Shown here piece by piece: positions 36,216 to 46,021 of a DNA stretch of 64,000 nucleotides. Each line of letters opens with the position of its first letter. Position 1 is the first letter of the stretch. The notes below the pieces were generated by a model, which saw only the letters and a list, made by a program, of their open reading frames with translations, made no database searches and had not been told where the DNA came from. Origin of the DNA: Fusobacterium varium (lineage in GTDB: Bacteria > Fusobacteriota > Fusobacteriia > Fusobacteriales > Fusobacteriaceae); assembly GCA_002356455.1 (NCBI GenBank), contig AP017968.1, positions 248,001-312,000 on the forward strand. Direction: 5' to 3'. Both the position numbers and the translations under genes were made by a program.

Positions 36216-38123
36216 ATGGCACTTCTGCAGGTAAATAATTTATTTATGGGATTTACAGGGGAAACTTTGTTTAAGAATATAAGCTTTTCAATAGATGAGA
36301 AGGATAAAATAGGAATGATAGGGGTAAATGGAGCAGGAAAAAGTACCCTTATTAAAATACTTTTGGGATTAGAATATGATGAAGTTGACCCTGAAACAAA
36401 TCAAAGGGGAACAATATCAAAAAAAGGTGGATTAAAAATAGGATACCTTTCACAGCATCCTAATCTTAATCATGATAATACTGTCTTTGAAGAATTAATG
36501 ACAGTTTTTTCTAATGTGCAGAATGATTATCATAGAATACAGGAATTAAATATCATATTGGCAGAAAATCTCGATGACTTTGATAAAACTATGGAAGAAT
36601 TAGGTACTGTAACAGCAAGGTATGAGCAAAATGAAGGATATGCAATAGAATATAAAGTAAAACAGATATTGAATGGACTTAGTCTGGCAGAATCTTTGTG
36701 GAGTTCAAAAATAAGGGATTTGTCTGGAGGGCAGCTTTCAAGGGTGGCATTAGGAAAGATTCTTTTGGAAGAACCAGAACTTTTGATATTAGATGAGCCT
36801 ACTAATCATTTAGATTTAAATGCTATTGAATGGCTGGAAAAAATATTAAAAGACTATAAAAAAGCTTTTATCCTTATTTCACATGATGTTTATTTCTTAG
36901 ATAATGTAGTGAACAGAATATTTGAAATAGAAGGGAAAACTTTAAAAACATATAATGGAAATTATACAGATTTCACTATTCAAAAAGAGGCTTATTTATC
37001 AGGAGCTGTAAAAGCTTTTGATAAAGAACAGGATAAACTCAGAAAAATGGAGGAGTTTATCAGAAGATACAAAGCAGGAGTAAAATCTAAACAAGCAAGA
37101 GGTAGAGAAAAGATACTTAATAGAATGGATAAAATGGAAAATCCTGTTATTACAACAAAAAAAATAAAACTTAAATTTGAAACTGACACTACAAGTGTAG
37201 ATTTAGTATTAAGAATAAAAGACTTAGCAAAATCTTTTGATGGAAAAGAAATATTTTCTAATTTAAATCTGGATATATACAGAGGAGACAGAGTTGGAGT
37301 AATTGGAAAAAATGGTGTGGGAAAATCTACTTTGCTGAAAATAATAAATGGTATGGAAAAACAGAGCAAAGGAGATTTTAAAATAGGAGATAGAGTAAAA
37401 ATTGGATATTATGACCAAAATCATCAGGGGTTGGATCCTAAAAAAACTGTTTTAGAAGAACTAATGTATCATTTTGTATTAAGTGAAGAGGAAGCAAGAA
37501 ATATATGTGGAGGTTTTCTTTTTACAGAAGATGATGTATATAAAGAAATATCTAGCTTGAGTGGAGGAGAAAAGGCAAGGGTGGCATTTATGAAACTCAT
37601 GTTGGAAAAACCTAATTTTTTGATATTGGATGAACCTACTAACCATCTGGATATATATTCAAGGGAGATTTTGTCTGAATCTCTTGAAGATTACACAGGA
37701 ACAATATTGGTAGTATCACATGATAGAAATTTTTTAGATTATGTTGTTAATAATATATATGAAATAAAAAAAGATGGAGCAGAACTTTTTAAAGGAGATT
37801 ATAATTCTTATTTAAATCAAAGAGAAGAAGTGAAAGAAAAAGATGTTAAGGCTTCTCTTAATTTTGAAGAACAGAAAAAAAATAAAAACAGAATATCATC
37901 TCTTGAGAAAAAAATAATAAAAGCTGAATCAGATGTGGAAAAACTTGAAGAAAAAAAATCTGCTAAAGAAGAAGAGTATAATGAAGCAGGAATAGAAAAT
38001 AATGTAGATAAGCTTATGGAAATACAAAAAGAACTGGAAGAATTAGATATGGAGATACTTTCTTTGATGGAAGAATGGGAAGAGTTAGAAAATGAATTAA
38101 AAACTTTAAAAAATACTTTCTAA
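36216..38123 (+). CDS. ABC-F family ATPase (Uup/EttA-like)
   Basis: This 635-residue soluble protein has two ABC ATPase domains and no membrane segment. The Walker A motifs are GVNGAGKST and GKNGVGKST, the signatures LSGGQLSR and LSGGEKAR, and both Walker B motifs read ILDEPTNHLD. The interdomain linker (about 240-310) is the charged P-site tRNA interaction motif of ABC-F proteins, and the C-terminal 90 residues form a coiled coil as in Uup. ABC-F proteins act on the ribosome; whether this one rescues stalls or gives drug protection cannot be told. AGGAGAG precedes the ATG. Confidence 0.93.
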   Translation: MALLQVNNLFMGFTGETLFKNISFSIDEKDKIGMIGVNGAGKSTLIKILLGLEYDEVDPETNQRGTISKKGGLKIGYLSQHPNLNHDNTVFEELMTVFSNVQNDYHRIQELNIILAENLDDFDKTMEELGTVTARYEQNEGYAIEYKVKQILNGLSLAESLWSSKIRDLSGGQLSRVALGKILLEEPELLILDEPTNHLDLNAIEWLEKILKDYKKAFILISHDVYFLDNVVNRIFEIEGKTLKTYNGNYTDFTIQKEAYLSGAVKAFDKEQDKLRKMEEFIRRYKAGVKSKQARGREKILNRMDKMENPVITTKKIKLKFETDTTSVDLVLRIKDLAKSFDGKEIFSNLNLDIYRGDRVGVIGKNGVGKSTLLKIINGMEKQSKGDFKIGDRVKIGYYDQNHQGLDPKKTVLEELMYHFVLSEEEARNICGGFLFTEDDVYKEISSLSGGEKARVAFMKLMLEKPNFLILDEPTNHLDIYSREILSESLEDYTGTILVVSHDRNFLDYVVNNIYEIKKDGAELFKGDYNSYLNQREEVKEKDVKASLNFEEQKKNKNRISSLEKKIIKAESDVEKLEEKKSAKEEEYNEAGIENNVDKLMEIQKELEELDMEILSLMEEWEELENELKTLKNTF

Positions 38124-38179
38124 ATTTGATAAAGTATGATATAATTGTAAAGATTTATAAATATAACCTTAGCTTTATA

Positions 38180-38208
38180 TTGACTTTTTGAAACAAAGTG
38201 ATTATAAT
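38180..38208 (+). promoter_or_regulatory. Strong promoter of the str (rpsL-rpsG-fusA-tuf) operon
   Basis: TTGACT (38180-38185), 17-base spacer, TATAAT (38203-38208), about 50 bases before rpsL. A second extended -10 (TGATATAAT, ending at 38145) lies further upstream. Confidence 0.8.
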
Positions 38209-38260
38209 ATTTAAGTTATAATATATAAAATTATTTTAAAATAATAGGAAGGAGGGTAAA

Positions 38261-38629
38261 ATGCCTACTTTAAGTCAATTAGTAAAAAATGGAAGAGACA
38301 CTTTACTAGAAAAGAAAAAATCACCAGCATTACAAGGAAACCCACAAAGAAGAGGAGTTTGTGTAAGAGTTTATACAACTACACCTAAAAAACCAAACTC
38401 AGCTTTAAGAAAGGTTGCCAGAGTAAAATTAACTAATGGAATCGAAGTTACTTGCTACATTCCAGGAGAAGGACACAATTTACAAGAACACTCAATCGTA
38501 CTTGTAAGAGGTGGAAGAACAAAAGACTTACCAGGGGTTAGATACAAAGTTATCAGAGGAGCTTTGGATACAGCTGGAGTTGCAAAAAGAAAACAATCAA
38601 GATCTAAATATGGAGCTAAAAAAGCGTAA
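38261..38629 (+). CDS. rpsL: 30S ribosomal protein S12
   Basis: This 122-residue protein is part of the ribosomal decoding centre. It begins [12 protein letters not shown] and contains [18 protein letters not shown] and [12 protein letters not shown], the two loops where streptomycin-resistance changes arise; the lysine of PKKPNS is the sensitive-type residue. It ends in a Lys-rich tail. GGAGG precedes the ATG. First gene of the str operon. Confidence 0.97.
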   Translation: MPTLSQLVKNGRDTLLEKKKSPALQGNPQRRGVCVRVYTTTPKKPNSALRKVARVKLTNGIEVTCYIPGEGHNLQEHSIVLVRGGRTKDLPGVRYKVIRGALDTAGVAKRKQSRSKYGAKKA

Positions 38630-38653
38630 TTATAGGGAGGTGAACAGTTAAAA

Positions 38654-39124
38654 ATGTCAAGAAGAAGAGCAGCAGTAAAAAGAGATGTACTACCTGATTC
38701 TAGATACTCAGATAAAGTAGTTACTAAAGTTATCAATTCAATTATGTTAGATGGAAAAAAAGCTATCGCTGAAGGAATATTCTACTCAGCTATGGATTTA
38801 ATAAAAGAGAAAACTGGTCAAGAGGGGTATGATGTATTTAAACAAGCATTAGATAATATCAAACCTCAAATCGAAGTTAGATCAAGAAGAATCGGGGGAG
38901 CTACATACCAAGTTCCAGTTGAAGTAAGAGTTGAAAGACAACAAACTTTAGCAATCAGATGGTTAACACTTTATACAAGACAAAGAAAAGAATATGGTAT
39001 GATCGAAAAATTAGCAGCAGAATTAATCGCAGCAGCTAATAATGATGGAGCAACTATAAAGAAAAAAGAAGATACTTATAAAATGGCAGAAGCAAACAGA
39101 GCTTTCGCACATTACAAAATCTAA
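38654..39124 (+). CDS. rpsG: 30S ribosomal protein S7
   Basis: This 156-residue protein nucleates assembly of the small-subunit head and lies at the E-site. It opens [15 protein letters not shown] and contains [21 protein letters not shown] and the [11 protein letters not shown] stretch. The ATG has GGGAGG upstream and no earlier in-frame start. It lies 24 bases after rpsL and precedes fusA. Confidence 0.97.
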   Translation: MSRRRAAVKRDVLPDSRYSDKVVTKVINSIMLDGKKAIAEGIFYSAMDLIKEKTGQEGYDVFKQALDNIKPQIEVRSRRIGGATYQVPVEVRVERQQTLAIRWLTLYTRQRKEYGMIEKLAAELIAAANNDGATIKKKEDTYKMAEANRAFAHYKI

Positions 39125-39181
39125 TTTTTTATAGATGGCAGAGATTAACTTTATTCATTTTTTTTGAGGAGGAAATACTTA

Positions 39182-41263
39182 ATGGCTAGGAAAGTTTCTT
39201 TAGATATGACTAGAAACGTTGGAATTATGGCTCATATCGACGCAGGAAAAACTACTACTACTGAAAGAATCCTATTCTATACAGGAGTAGAGCATAAGCT
39301 AGGAGAAGTTCATGAAGGTGGAGCTACAATGGACTGGATGGAACAAGAGCAAGAAAGAGGTATCACTATCACTTCTGCTGCAACAACTTGTTTCTGGAGA
39401 GATCATAGGGTAAATATAATAGACACACCAGGACACGTGGACTTTACAGTTGAGGTTGAAAGATCTCTAAGAGTTCTAGATGGAGCAGTTGCAGTATTCT
39501 CAGCAGTTGATGGGGTACAGCCTCAATCAGAAACTGTTTGGAGACAAGCTGACAAATATCAAGTACCAAGAATCGCATTTTTTAATAAAATGGATAGAAT
39601 TGGTGCTGACTTCAGCATGTGTGTTGGAGATATCAAAGATAAATTAGGATCAAATCCTGTACCGATTCAATTACCAATTGGTGCAGAAGATTACTTTGAA
39701 GGAGTAATTGATCTAATCACTATGAAAGAAATTATCTGGCCTATCGATTCAGATAATGGACAAAAATTTGAAGTAAAAGAAATCAGAGCAGAATTAGCTG
39801 ATAAAGCTGAAGATGCAAGACAATTCATGTTGGAATCAGTTGTTGAAACAAGTGATGATTTAATGGAAAAATTCTTTGGTGGAGAAGAAATCACTGAAGA
39901 AGAAATTAAAGGGGCTCTTAGAAAAGCAACTATTGCTAATATGATAGTTCCAGTAACTTGTGGAACAGCATTCAAAAATAAAGGAATACAATCATTACTT
40001 GATGCTATTGTTGATTATATGCCAGCACCTACAGACGTTGCAATGGTAAAAGGAACTGACATGAAAGACTCTTCTATTGAAATAGAAAGAGAAATGTCAG
40101 ATGATGCTCCATTTGCAGCTCTAGCATTTAAAGTTATGACAGATCCATTTGTTGGAAAATTAACATTCTTTAGAGTATACTCAGGTATTGTAGAAAAAGG
40201 AACTTATGTTCTAAACTCTACAAAAGGTAAAAAAGAAAGAATGGGAAGAATACTTCAAATGCATGCTAATAAAAGAGAAGAAATTGAAGCAGTTTATTGT
40301 GGAGATATCGCAGCAGCAGTAGGATTGAAAGAAACTACTACTGGAGATACTCTTTGTGCAGAAAATGCTCCAATAGTTCTTGAAAAAATGGAATTCCCAG
40401 ATCCAGTTATTTCAGTTGCTGTTGAACCAAAAACAAAAGCAGACCAAGAAAAAATGGGAATCGCTTTATCAAAACTTGCTGAGGAAGATCCTACTTTCAA
40501 AGTTAAATCTGATGAAGAAACTGGACAAACAATCATTTCAGGAATGGGAGAACTTCACCTTGAAATCATTGTTGACAGAATGAGAAGAGAATTCAAAGTT
40601 GAATCTACAGTAGGAAAACCACAAGTTGCTTACAGAGAAACAATTCTTGGAACTACAGACCATGAAGTTAAATATGCAAAACAATCTGGAGGTAAAGGAC
40701 AATACGGACACGTTAAAATTATCCTTGAACCAAATCCAGGAAAAGGATTTGAATTTGTTAATAAAATAACTGGAGGAGTTATTCCTAGAGAATATATTCC
40801 AGCAGTTGAAAAAGGAAGTAGAGAAGCTCTAGAAAGCGGAGTTGTAGCTGGATATCCAGTTGTTGATGTAAAAGTAACTCTTTATGATGGATCATACCAT
40901 GAGGTTGACTCATCAGAAATGGCGTTTAAACTTGCAGGATCAATGGCTGTTAAACAAGCTGCTGCTAAATCTAATCCAATAATCCTTGAACCAGTATTCA
41001 AAGTAGAAGTAACTACTCCAGAAGAATATATGGGAGATATTATAGGAGACCTTAACTCAAGAAGGGGAATGATAGGTGGAATGACAGACAGAAATGGTGC
41101 TAAAATCATTGATGCTAAAGTTCCTTTATCTGAAATGTTTGGATATGCTACTGACTTAAGATCTAAATCTCAAGGAAGAGCAACTTACTCTATGGAATTT
41201 GCTGAATACATTCAAGTACCAGCTTCTATCCAAAAAGGAATTCAAGAAGAAAGAGGAAAATAG
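39182..41263 (+). CDS. fusA: Elongation factor G
   Basis: This 693-residue translational GTPase drives translocation. The G domain has [13 protein letters not shown] (G1), [11 protein letters not shown] (G2), DTPGHVDFT (G3) and [10 protein letters not shown] (G4); domains II-V follow with [13 protein letters not shown] and [20 protein letters not shown] 39182 has GAGGAGG ahead of it, whereas the in-frame TTG at 39164 lies before that site. It is in the canonical rpsL-rpsG-fusA-tuf order. Confidence 0.97.
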   Translation: MARKVSLDMTRNVGIMAHIDAGKTTTTERILFYTGVEHKLGEVHEGGATMDWMEQEQERGITITSAATTCFWRDHRVNIIDTPGHVDFTVEVERSLRVLDGAVAVFSAVDGVQPQSETVWRQADKYQVPRIAFFNKMDRIGADFSMCVGDIKDKLGSNPVPIQLPIGAEDYFEGVIDLITMKEIIWPIDSDNGQKFEVKEIRAELADKAEDARQFMLESVVETSDDLMEKFFGGEEITEEEIKGALRKATIANMIVPVTCGTAFKNKGIQSLLDAIVDYMPAPTDVAMVKGTDMKDSSIEIEREMSDDAPFAALAFKVMTDPFVGKLTFFRVYSGIVEKGTYVLNSTKGKKERMGRILQMHANKREEIEAVYCGDIAAAVGLKETTTGDTLCAENAPIVLEKMEFPDPVISVAVEPKTKADQEKMGIALSKLAEEDPTFKVKSDEETGQTIISGMGELHLEIIVDRMRREFKVESTVGKPQVAYRETILGTTDHEVKYAKQSGGKGQYGHVKIILEPNPGKGFEFVNKITGGVIPREYIPAVEKGSREALESGVVAGYPVVDVKVTLYDGSYHEVDSSEMAFKLAGSMAVKQAAAKSNPIILEPVFKVEVTTPEEYMGDIIGDLNSRRGMIGGMTDRNGAKIIDAKVPLSEMFGYATDLRSKSQGRATYSMEFAEYIQVPASIQKGIQEERGK

Positions 41264-41292
41264 TCTTTCTTGTATATGGTAACTTTATAAAG

Positions 41293-41316
41293 GGTTGGCA
41301 CCATAAAGTGCCAGCC
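41293..41316 (+). other. fusA-tuf intercistronic hairpin without U tract
   Basis: GGTTGGCAC / GTGCCAGCC (9 pairs, one G-U), 6-base loop, followed by A-rich rather than T-rich sequence. It is unlikely to end transcription fully; it may mark RNA processing or give differential stability of the tuf message. Confidence 0.6.
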
Positions 41317-41354
41317 ATAAAAAATAAAATATAAAAATTAGGAGGAGAATTTAA

Positions 41355-42539
41355 ATGGCTAAAGCAAAATTCGAAAGAAGCAAACCCCATGTAAACATTG
41401 GAACAATTGGACACGTTGACCACGGAAAAACAACTACAACAGCAGCTATCTCTAAAGTTTTATCAGACTTAGGACTAGCTCAAAAAGTTGATTTTGATAA
41501 AATCGACGTAGCTCCAGAAGAAAGAGAAAGAGGAATCACAATTAATACAGCTCACATTGAGTATGAAACAGAAAAAAGACACTATGCTCACGTTGACTGT
41601 CCAGGACATGCTGACTATGTAAAAAACATGATTACAGGAGCAGCTCAAATGGATGGAGCTATTCTAGTAGTATCAGCAGCAGATGGACCTATGCCACAAA
41701 CAAGAGAACACATCCTGCTATCAAGACAGGTTGGAGTTCCATATATTGTAGTATATTTAAATAAAGCAGATATGGTAGACGATCCAGAATTACTAGAACT
41801 AGTAGAAATGGAAGTAAGAGAATTACTAACAGAGTATGGATTCCCAGGAGATGACATTCCAGTAATAACAGGATCATCACTAGGAGCATTAAATGGAGAA
41901 CAAAAATGGGTAGATCAAATAATGGCGCTAATGAACGCAGTAGATGAGTATATTCCAACTCCAGAAAGAGCAGTAGATCAACCATTCTTGATGCCAATAG
42001 AAGACGTGTTCACAATAACAGGAAGAGGAACAGTTGTAACAGGAAGAGTAGAAAGAGGAATAGTAAAAGTAGGAGAAGAATTAGAAATAATAGGAATCAA
42101 ACCTACAGCAAAGACAACATGTACAGGAGTAGAAATGTTTAGAAAACTACTTGATCAAGGTCAGGCAGGAGATAACATAGGAGCACTGCTAAGAGGAACT
42201 AAAAAAGAAGATGTAGAAAGAGGACAAGTACTTGCAAAACCAGGATCAATCCTACCACATACAGGATTTAGATCAGAAGTATATGTATTGACAAAAGAAG
42301 AGGGAGGAAGACATACACCATTCTTCTCAGGATACAGACCACAATTCTACTTCAGAACAACAGATATAACAGGAGCAGTAACATTACCAGAAGGAGTAGA
42401 AATGGTAATGCCAGGAGATAACATAGAAATGAGAGTAGAATTAATCCACCCAATCGCAATGGAAACAGGATTAAGATTCGCAATCAGAGAAGGTGGAAGA
42501 ACAGTAGCTTCTGGTGTAGTTGCTGAAATTACTAAATAG
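41355..42539 (+). CDS. tuf: Elongation factor Tu
   Basis: This 394-residue GTPase delivers aminoacyl-tRNA to the ribosome. Motifs are [34 protein letters not shown] and NKADMVDD, followed by domains II and III with [14 protein letters not shown] and a C-terminal [18 protein letters not shown] precedes the ATG. It is the fourth str-operon gene, separated from fusA by a hairpin. The central part of the gene uses A-ending codons (GTA, GCA, ACA, CTA, ATA) much more than the two ends. Confidence 0.98.
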   Translation: MAKAKFERSKPHVNIGTIGHVDHGKTTTTAAISKVLSDLGLAQKVDFDKIDVAPEERERGITINTAHIEYETEKRHYAHVDCPGHADYVKNMITGAAQMDGAILVVSAADGPMPQTREHILLSRQVGVPYIVVYLNKADMVDDPELLELVEMEVRELLTEYGFPGDDIPVITGSSLGALNGEQKWVDQIMALMNAVDEYIPTPERAVDQPFLMPIEDVFTITGRGTVVTGRVERGIVKVGEELEIIGIKPTAKTTCTGVEMFRKLLDQGQAGDNIGALLRGTKKEDVERGQVLAKPGSILPHTGFRSEVYVLTKEEGGRHTPFFSGYRPQFYFRTTDITGAVTLPEGVEMVMPGDNIEMRVELIHPIAMETGLRFAIREGGRTVASGVVAEITK

Positions 42540-42575
42540 TAATATTTAAAGTAATTAACCTTACATAAAAGGCAG

Positions 42576-42606
42576 AAGGAGCAGATATTTTCTGCTCCTT
42601 TTTTTT
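42576..42606 (+). terminator. Rho-independent terminator of the str operon
   Basis: Perfect 10-bp stem AAGGAGCAGA / TCTGCTCCTT, 5-base loop, long T tail. Confidence 0.92.
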
Positions 42607-42624
42607 CAAAACAAGGGAGAAAAA

Positions 42625-43218
42625 ATGGATTTTCTGATAAAATTTTTTGATAAAGTAAGCTTTGCAGGAATAATAGTTTCTTTTACAGCTTATTTTTTAG
42701 GAATAAGATTTCCTGACTGGGATTTTAAATTTAATTTGAAACACAGGAGTATTCTTACACACAGTCCTTTAATTCTTCTTATGTTAATAAGATTTTATGA
42801 GAGAGATAGTAATGATACTTTTAGATATTTTCTTATAGGTTTTGCACTGGCATTATCTCTTCATTTTATTTTTGACTTGTATCCCAAAGGCTGGGGAGGA
42901 GGAGCTCTTCTTAAAATACCAGTTGTAGGGATAAGCTGTAATCCACAACTAACAAAGATTCTACTAATATTTTTTACAGTATTAAGCACTATTATAGCTG
43001 TTGCTTATACTAAAAATAGTATGGAATTTTTGTATCTGTTTTCTTTGGGGGTATTTACTATCCTCAAAAATATGAAAAAAGAAGGGAAACTTATAAGACC
43101 TTTATTTTCCTATTCTTTTTTTCTTTTAGTTATAGGATGTATCAAATATAAGGATATATTTAAATTTTTAGAAAGCAGTATTGACTCGATTTTAAAAAGG
43201 GTAGGTATGTTTTTTTAA
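42625..43218 (+). CDS. YdjM-like membrane-bound metal-dependent hydrolase family protein
   Basis: This 197-residue protein has about four or five hydrophobic helices. A loop near residues 30-47 reads FPDWDFKF followed by KHRSILTHSPL. The D-x-D and H-R-x-x-T-H-S pattern is that of the YdjM/PF04307 group, described as membrane-bound predicted metal-dependent hydrolases and, in E. coli, LexA-regulated. The second conserved His region may be SLHFIFDLYP. Function is not established. It is a single gene between tuf and the transketolase pair; GGGAG precedes the ATG. Confidence 0.6.
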   Translation: MDFLIKFFDKVSFAGIIVSFTAYFLGIRFPDWDFKFNLKHRSILTHSPLILLMLIRFYERDSNDTFRYFLIGFALALSLHFIFDLYPKGWGGGALLKIPVVGISCNPQLTKILLIFFTVLSTIIAVAYTKNSMEFLYLFSLGVFTILKNMKKEGKLIRPLFSYSFFLLVIGCIKYKDIFKFLESSIDSILKRVGMFF

Positions 43219-43237
43219 GCTAAAAAAATACCTTTTC

Positions 43238-43267
43238 TTGACAATATTATGTATAAAATAATATAAT
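43238..43267 (+). promoter_or_regulatory. Sigma-70 promoter of the transketolase genes
   Basis: Consensus TTGACA (43238-43243), 18-base spacer, consensus TATAAT (43262-43267), about 36 bases before the ATG. Confidence 0.75.
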
Positions 43268-43302
43268 TTAGAGAGAATATAAATATTTGAAAGGAGAAAT
43301 AA

Positions 43303-44121
43303 ATGAAAGATATCAAAACTCTAGAAGAAAAAGCTACTAGTATAAGAAAATCTATTGTAGAAATGATCTGTGAAGCAAAGTCAGGACATCCAGGAGGATC
43401 ATTGTCAGCAACAGACATTTTAACAGCTCTATATTTTTCAGAAATGAATATAGATCCTGTTAATCCTAAAATGGCAGGAAGAGACAGATTTGTATTATCA
43501 AAAGGACATGCAGCACCAGCATTATATGCTACACTTGCAGAAAGAGGATATTTTGATAAGGCTATCCTAAAAACTTTAAGACAATATGGATCAATATTAC
43601 AAGGACACCCTGATATGAAAAAAGTTCCAGGAGTAGAAATCTCTACTGGTTCATTAGGGCAGGGATTATCAGTAGCAAATGGTATGGCATTAAATGCTAA
43701 ACTTTCTGGAGAATCTTACAGAACATATATCATCCTAGGAGATGGAGAATTACAAGAAGGACAGATATGGGAGGCTGCAATGACAGCAGCACATTATAAA
43801 CTGGATAATGTATGTGCATTCTTAGACTTTAATAATCTTCAAATAGATGGAAATGTAGATAAAATTATGGGTGTGGAACCTGTTGATGCAAAATGGGAAG
43901 CTTTTGGATGGAATGTTATTAAAATAGATGGACATAACTTTGAAGAAATTCTTTCTGCTTTGGATAAAGCAAAAGAAGCAAAAGGAAAACCAACTATTGT
44001 AATAGCTAAAACTGTAAAAGGTAAAGGAGTGTCTTTCATGGAAAATGTTTGTGGATTCCATGGGGTAGCACCAACTAAAGAAGAAACTGAAAAGGCATTA
44101 GCAGAACTTAACAGTAAATAA
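43303..44121 (+). CDS. Transketolase, N-terminal (thiamine-PP binding) subunit
   Basis: This 272-residue protein is the N-terminal half of transketolase made as a separate chain. It has [30 protein letters not shown], the [13 protein letters not shown] stretch and the TPP motif [13 protein letters not shown] ending near DFNNLQIDG. Together with the next gene it moves two-carbon units in the pentose phosphate pathway. Split transketolases are common in anaerobes and archaea. GGAG precedes the ATG; the C-terminal subunit starts 32 bases downstream. Confidence 0.95.
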   Translation: MKDIKTLEEKATSIRKSIVEMICEAKSGHPGGSLSATDILTALYFSEMNIDPVNPKMAGRDRFVLSKGHAAPALYATLAERGYFDKAILKTLRQYGSILQGHPDMKKVPGVEISTGSLGQGLSVANGMALNAKLSGESYRTYIILGDGELQEGQIWEAAMTAAHYKLDNVCAFLDFNNLQIDGNVDKIMGVEPVDAKWEAFGWNVIKIDGHNFEEILSALDKAKEAKGKPTIVIAKTVKGKGVSFMENVCGFHGVAPTKEETEKALAELNSK

Positions 44122-44153
44122 TTAATCTAAAAGAATCCAGGAGGGAAAAATAA

Positions 44154-45083
44154 ATGAGTAAAAAAGCTACAAGACAAGCTTATGGAGAAGCTTTAGTAGA
44201 GCTTGGAAAAATAAATAAAGATATCGTAGTATTGGATGCAGATTTAACTAAATCTACAAAAACTAGCATGTTCCAAAAAGAATTTCCTGAGAGACATTTT
44301 AATGTGGGTATAGCAGAAGCTGACCTCATGGGAACAGCAGCAGGGTTTGCAACTTGTGGAAAAATTCCTTTTGCTTCTACATTTGCAATGTTCGCCGCAG
44401 GGAGGGCATTTGAACAAATAAGAAATACAATAGCTTATCCTAAATTGAATGTAAAAATTGCCCCTACTCATGCTGGAATATCTGTAGGGGAAGATGGAGG
44501 ATCACACGAATCTATAGAAGATATAGCTCTAATGAGATCTATTCCAGGAATGATAGTTTTATCTCCAGCTGATGCTGTTGAAACTAAAAAAATGATATTT
44601 GCAGCAGCAGAATATGAAGGACCTGTATATATTAGAATGGGAAGATTAGATGTAGAAACAATATTTGATGAAGAAACTTACGATTTTCAAATAGGAATAG
44701 CTAATACTGTGAAAGAGGGGAATGATGTGACAATAGCAGCAACAGGTCTTATGACTTATGAAGCTATAAAAGCAGCTGATATTCTTGCACAGGAAGGTAT
44801 ATCAGTAAGAGTTATAAATGTAGGAACTATAAAACCTCTTGATGGAGAAACTATACTGAAAGCAGCTAAAGAAACTAAATTTATAATTACAGCAGAAGAA
44901 CATTCTGTAATAGGAGGACTTGGTTCGGCAGTATCTGAATTTTTATCAGAAGTATACCCTGCTAAAGTTAAAAAACTTGGTATATATGATAAATTTGGAC
45001 AAAGCGGAAAAGCGAATGAACTTCTGGAAAAATATGAACTTACAGCAGCTAAATTAGTATCAATGGTTAAAGAAAACATGTAA
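44154..45083 (+). CDS. Transketolase, C-terminal subunit
   Basis: This 309-residue partner of the previous gene has the pyrimidine-binding domain (VVLDADLTKSTKT, VGIAEADLMGTAAGFA with the catalytic Glu, FAMFAAGRAFEQIR) and the C-terminal transketolase domain (VINVGTIKPLDGETI, TAEEHSVIGGLGSAV). AGGAGG precedes the ATG. Both halves lie on one transcript under a consensus promoter. Neither half is truncated compared with known two-subunit enzymes. Confidence 0.95.
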   Translation: MSKKATRQAYGEALVELGKINKDIVVLDADLTKSTKTSMFQKEFPERHFNVGIAEADLMGTAAGFATCGKIPFASTFAMFAAGRAFEQIRNTIAYPKLNVKIAPTHAGISVGEDGGSHESIEDIALMRSIPGMIVLSPADAVETKKMIFAAAEYEGPVYIRMGRLDVETIFDEETYDFQIGIANTVKEGNDVTIAATGLMTYEAIKAADILAQEGISVRVINVGTIKPLDGETILKAAKETKFIITAEEHSVIGGLGSAVSEFLSEVYPAKVKKLGIYDKFGQSGKANELLEKYELTAAKLVSMVKENM

Positions 45084-45095
45084 AAATGAAAAAGC

Positions 45096-45138
45096 AGGCT
45101 GACCAAAAAGTTTATTGTTCTGATTAGGTCAGCCTTTA
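45096..45138 (+). terminator. Probable terminator after the transketolase genes
   Basis: AGGCTGACC / GGTCAGCCT stem (9 pairs) with a 22-base loop; the T tail is short (TTT). Confidence 0.5.
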
Positions 45139-45172
45139 ATCATAACGAAAAAATTTTTATGATGAGGTGGGT

Positions 45173-46021
45173 ATGAATAACTTATTAAAAATCGAGAAGA
45201 ATTATACTAAAAATAGAATACAGTTGAAGAAAAAAACATTTATCCTTTTGGTTATTTCCTTTGTCATCTTAAATTTTTTCTTATCTTTTGTGATCAATAT
45301 TTCTTCTACTACTAAAAAAATTGAGAATAGTTATTTTTTTACAGCAGATTTGAGAAGCAACCTTAATGAAGAGGAAAAAAATAAAACGGAAATGGAAGTT
45401 CTGAATATAGAAGGAGTAAAAAAAGTCAGATATTTGTCTAAAGAAGAAGCTTTTAAAAAACTCCAATTTCAGTTAGATATAGCAATTCCAAAAGGAGAAA
45501 ATCCTTTGTCAGATTCACTGTTGATTTATTTTGATAGTCCAGCAAAACTGGAAAAAATACAAGAGAATTTAGAAAACAATCAAAATATTAAGGAAGTTTT
45601 TATAGATGCCAATTTTATAGCATACAAAGAAAGAGAAATGAAGTTTTATAAGTTGATACTTGTAAGTATTATTTTAGGAATGACTCTGCCTTCAATGGCT
45701 ATGATATATTATATTTTCTACAATGCAGTATCCATAGAATTTCTTAATAATATGGATATAATTCATGATGAAAGAGTAAATGCAGCTAGATCTAAAAAAG
45801 TAAATTTACTGCCATTTACAGCAGCATCTATAATAGGGACCCTTATATTTTTTAATGGATATATCTATATCAGAGAACAAATGCTTAAAATAAGCACTAG
45901 ATATCTGATATTAAGTTTGGGAGAGATAATCCTCATAGAAGGACTTATTGTGCTTATGATAAATATTCTTATTTGGATTAATCCTTTAAAGCTAAAAAAA
46001 GCCTCTAAGGAGGAATCTTGA
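45173..46021 (+). CDS. ftsX: FtsX-like cell-division permease
   Basis: This protein of about 282 residues has the FtsX topology: one N-terminal helix (about 20-42), an extracytoplasmic domain (about 45-155) with LSKEEAFKKLQ and an ENPLSDSLLIYFDSP stretch, then three helices (about 160-185, 212-232, 242-265). FtsX works with the ATPase FtsE to activate cell-wall hydrolases through EnvC-type proteins. The next gene is EnvC-like, which fits, but no ftsE is adjacent. ATG 45173 is chosen; GTG 45167 is in frame and overlaps the GAGGTG site. It heads a six-gene operon running to era. Confidence 0.8.
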   Translation: MNNLLKIEKNYTKNRIQLKKKTFILLVISFVILNFFLSFVINISSTTKKIENSYFFTADLRSNLNEEEKNKTEMEVLNIEGVKKVRYLSKEEAFKKLQFQLDIAIPKGENPLSDSLLIYFDSPAKLEKIQENLENNQNIKEVFIDANFIAYKEREMKFYKLILVSIILGMTLPSMAMIYYIFYNAVSIEFLNNMDIIHDERVNAARSKKVNLLPFTAASIIGTLIFFNGYIYIREQMLKISTRYLILSLGEIILIEGLIVLMINILIWINPLKLKKASKEES

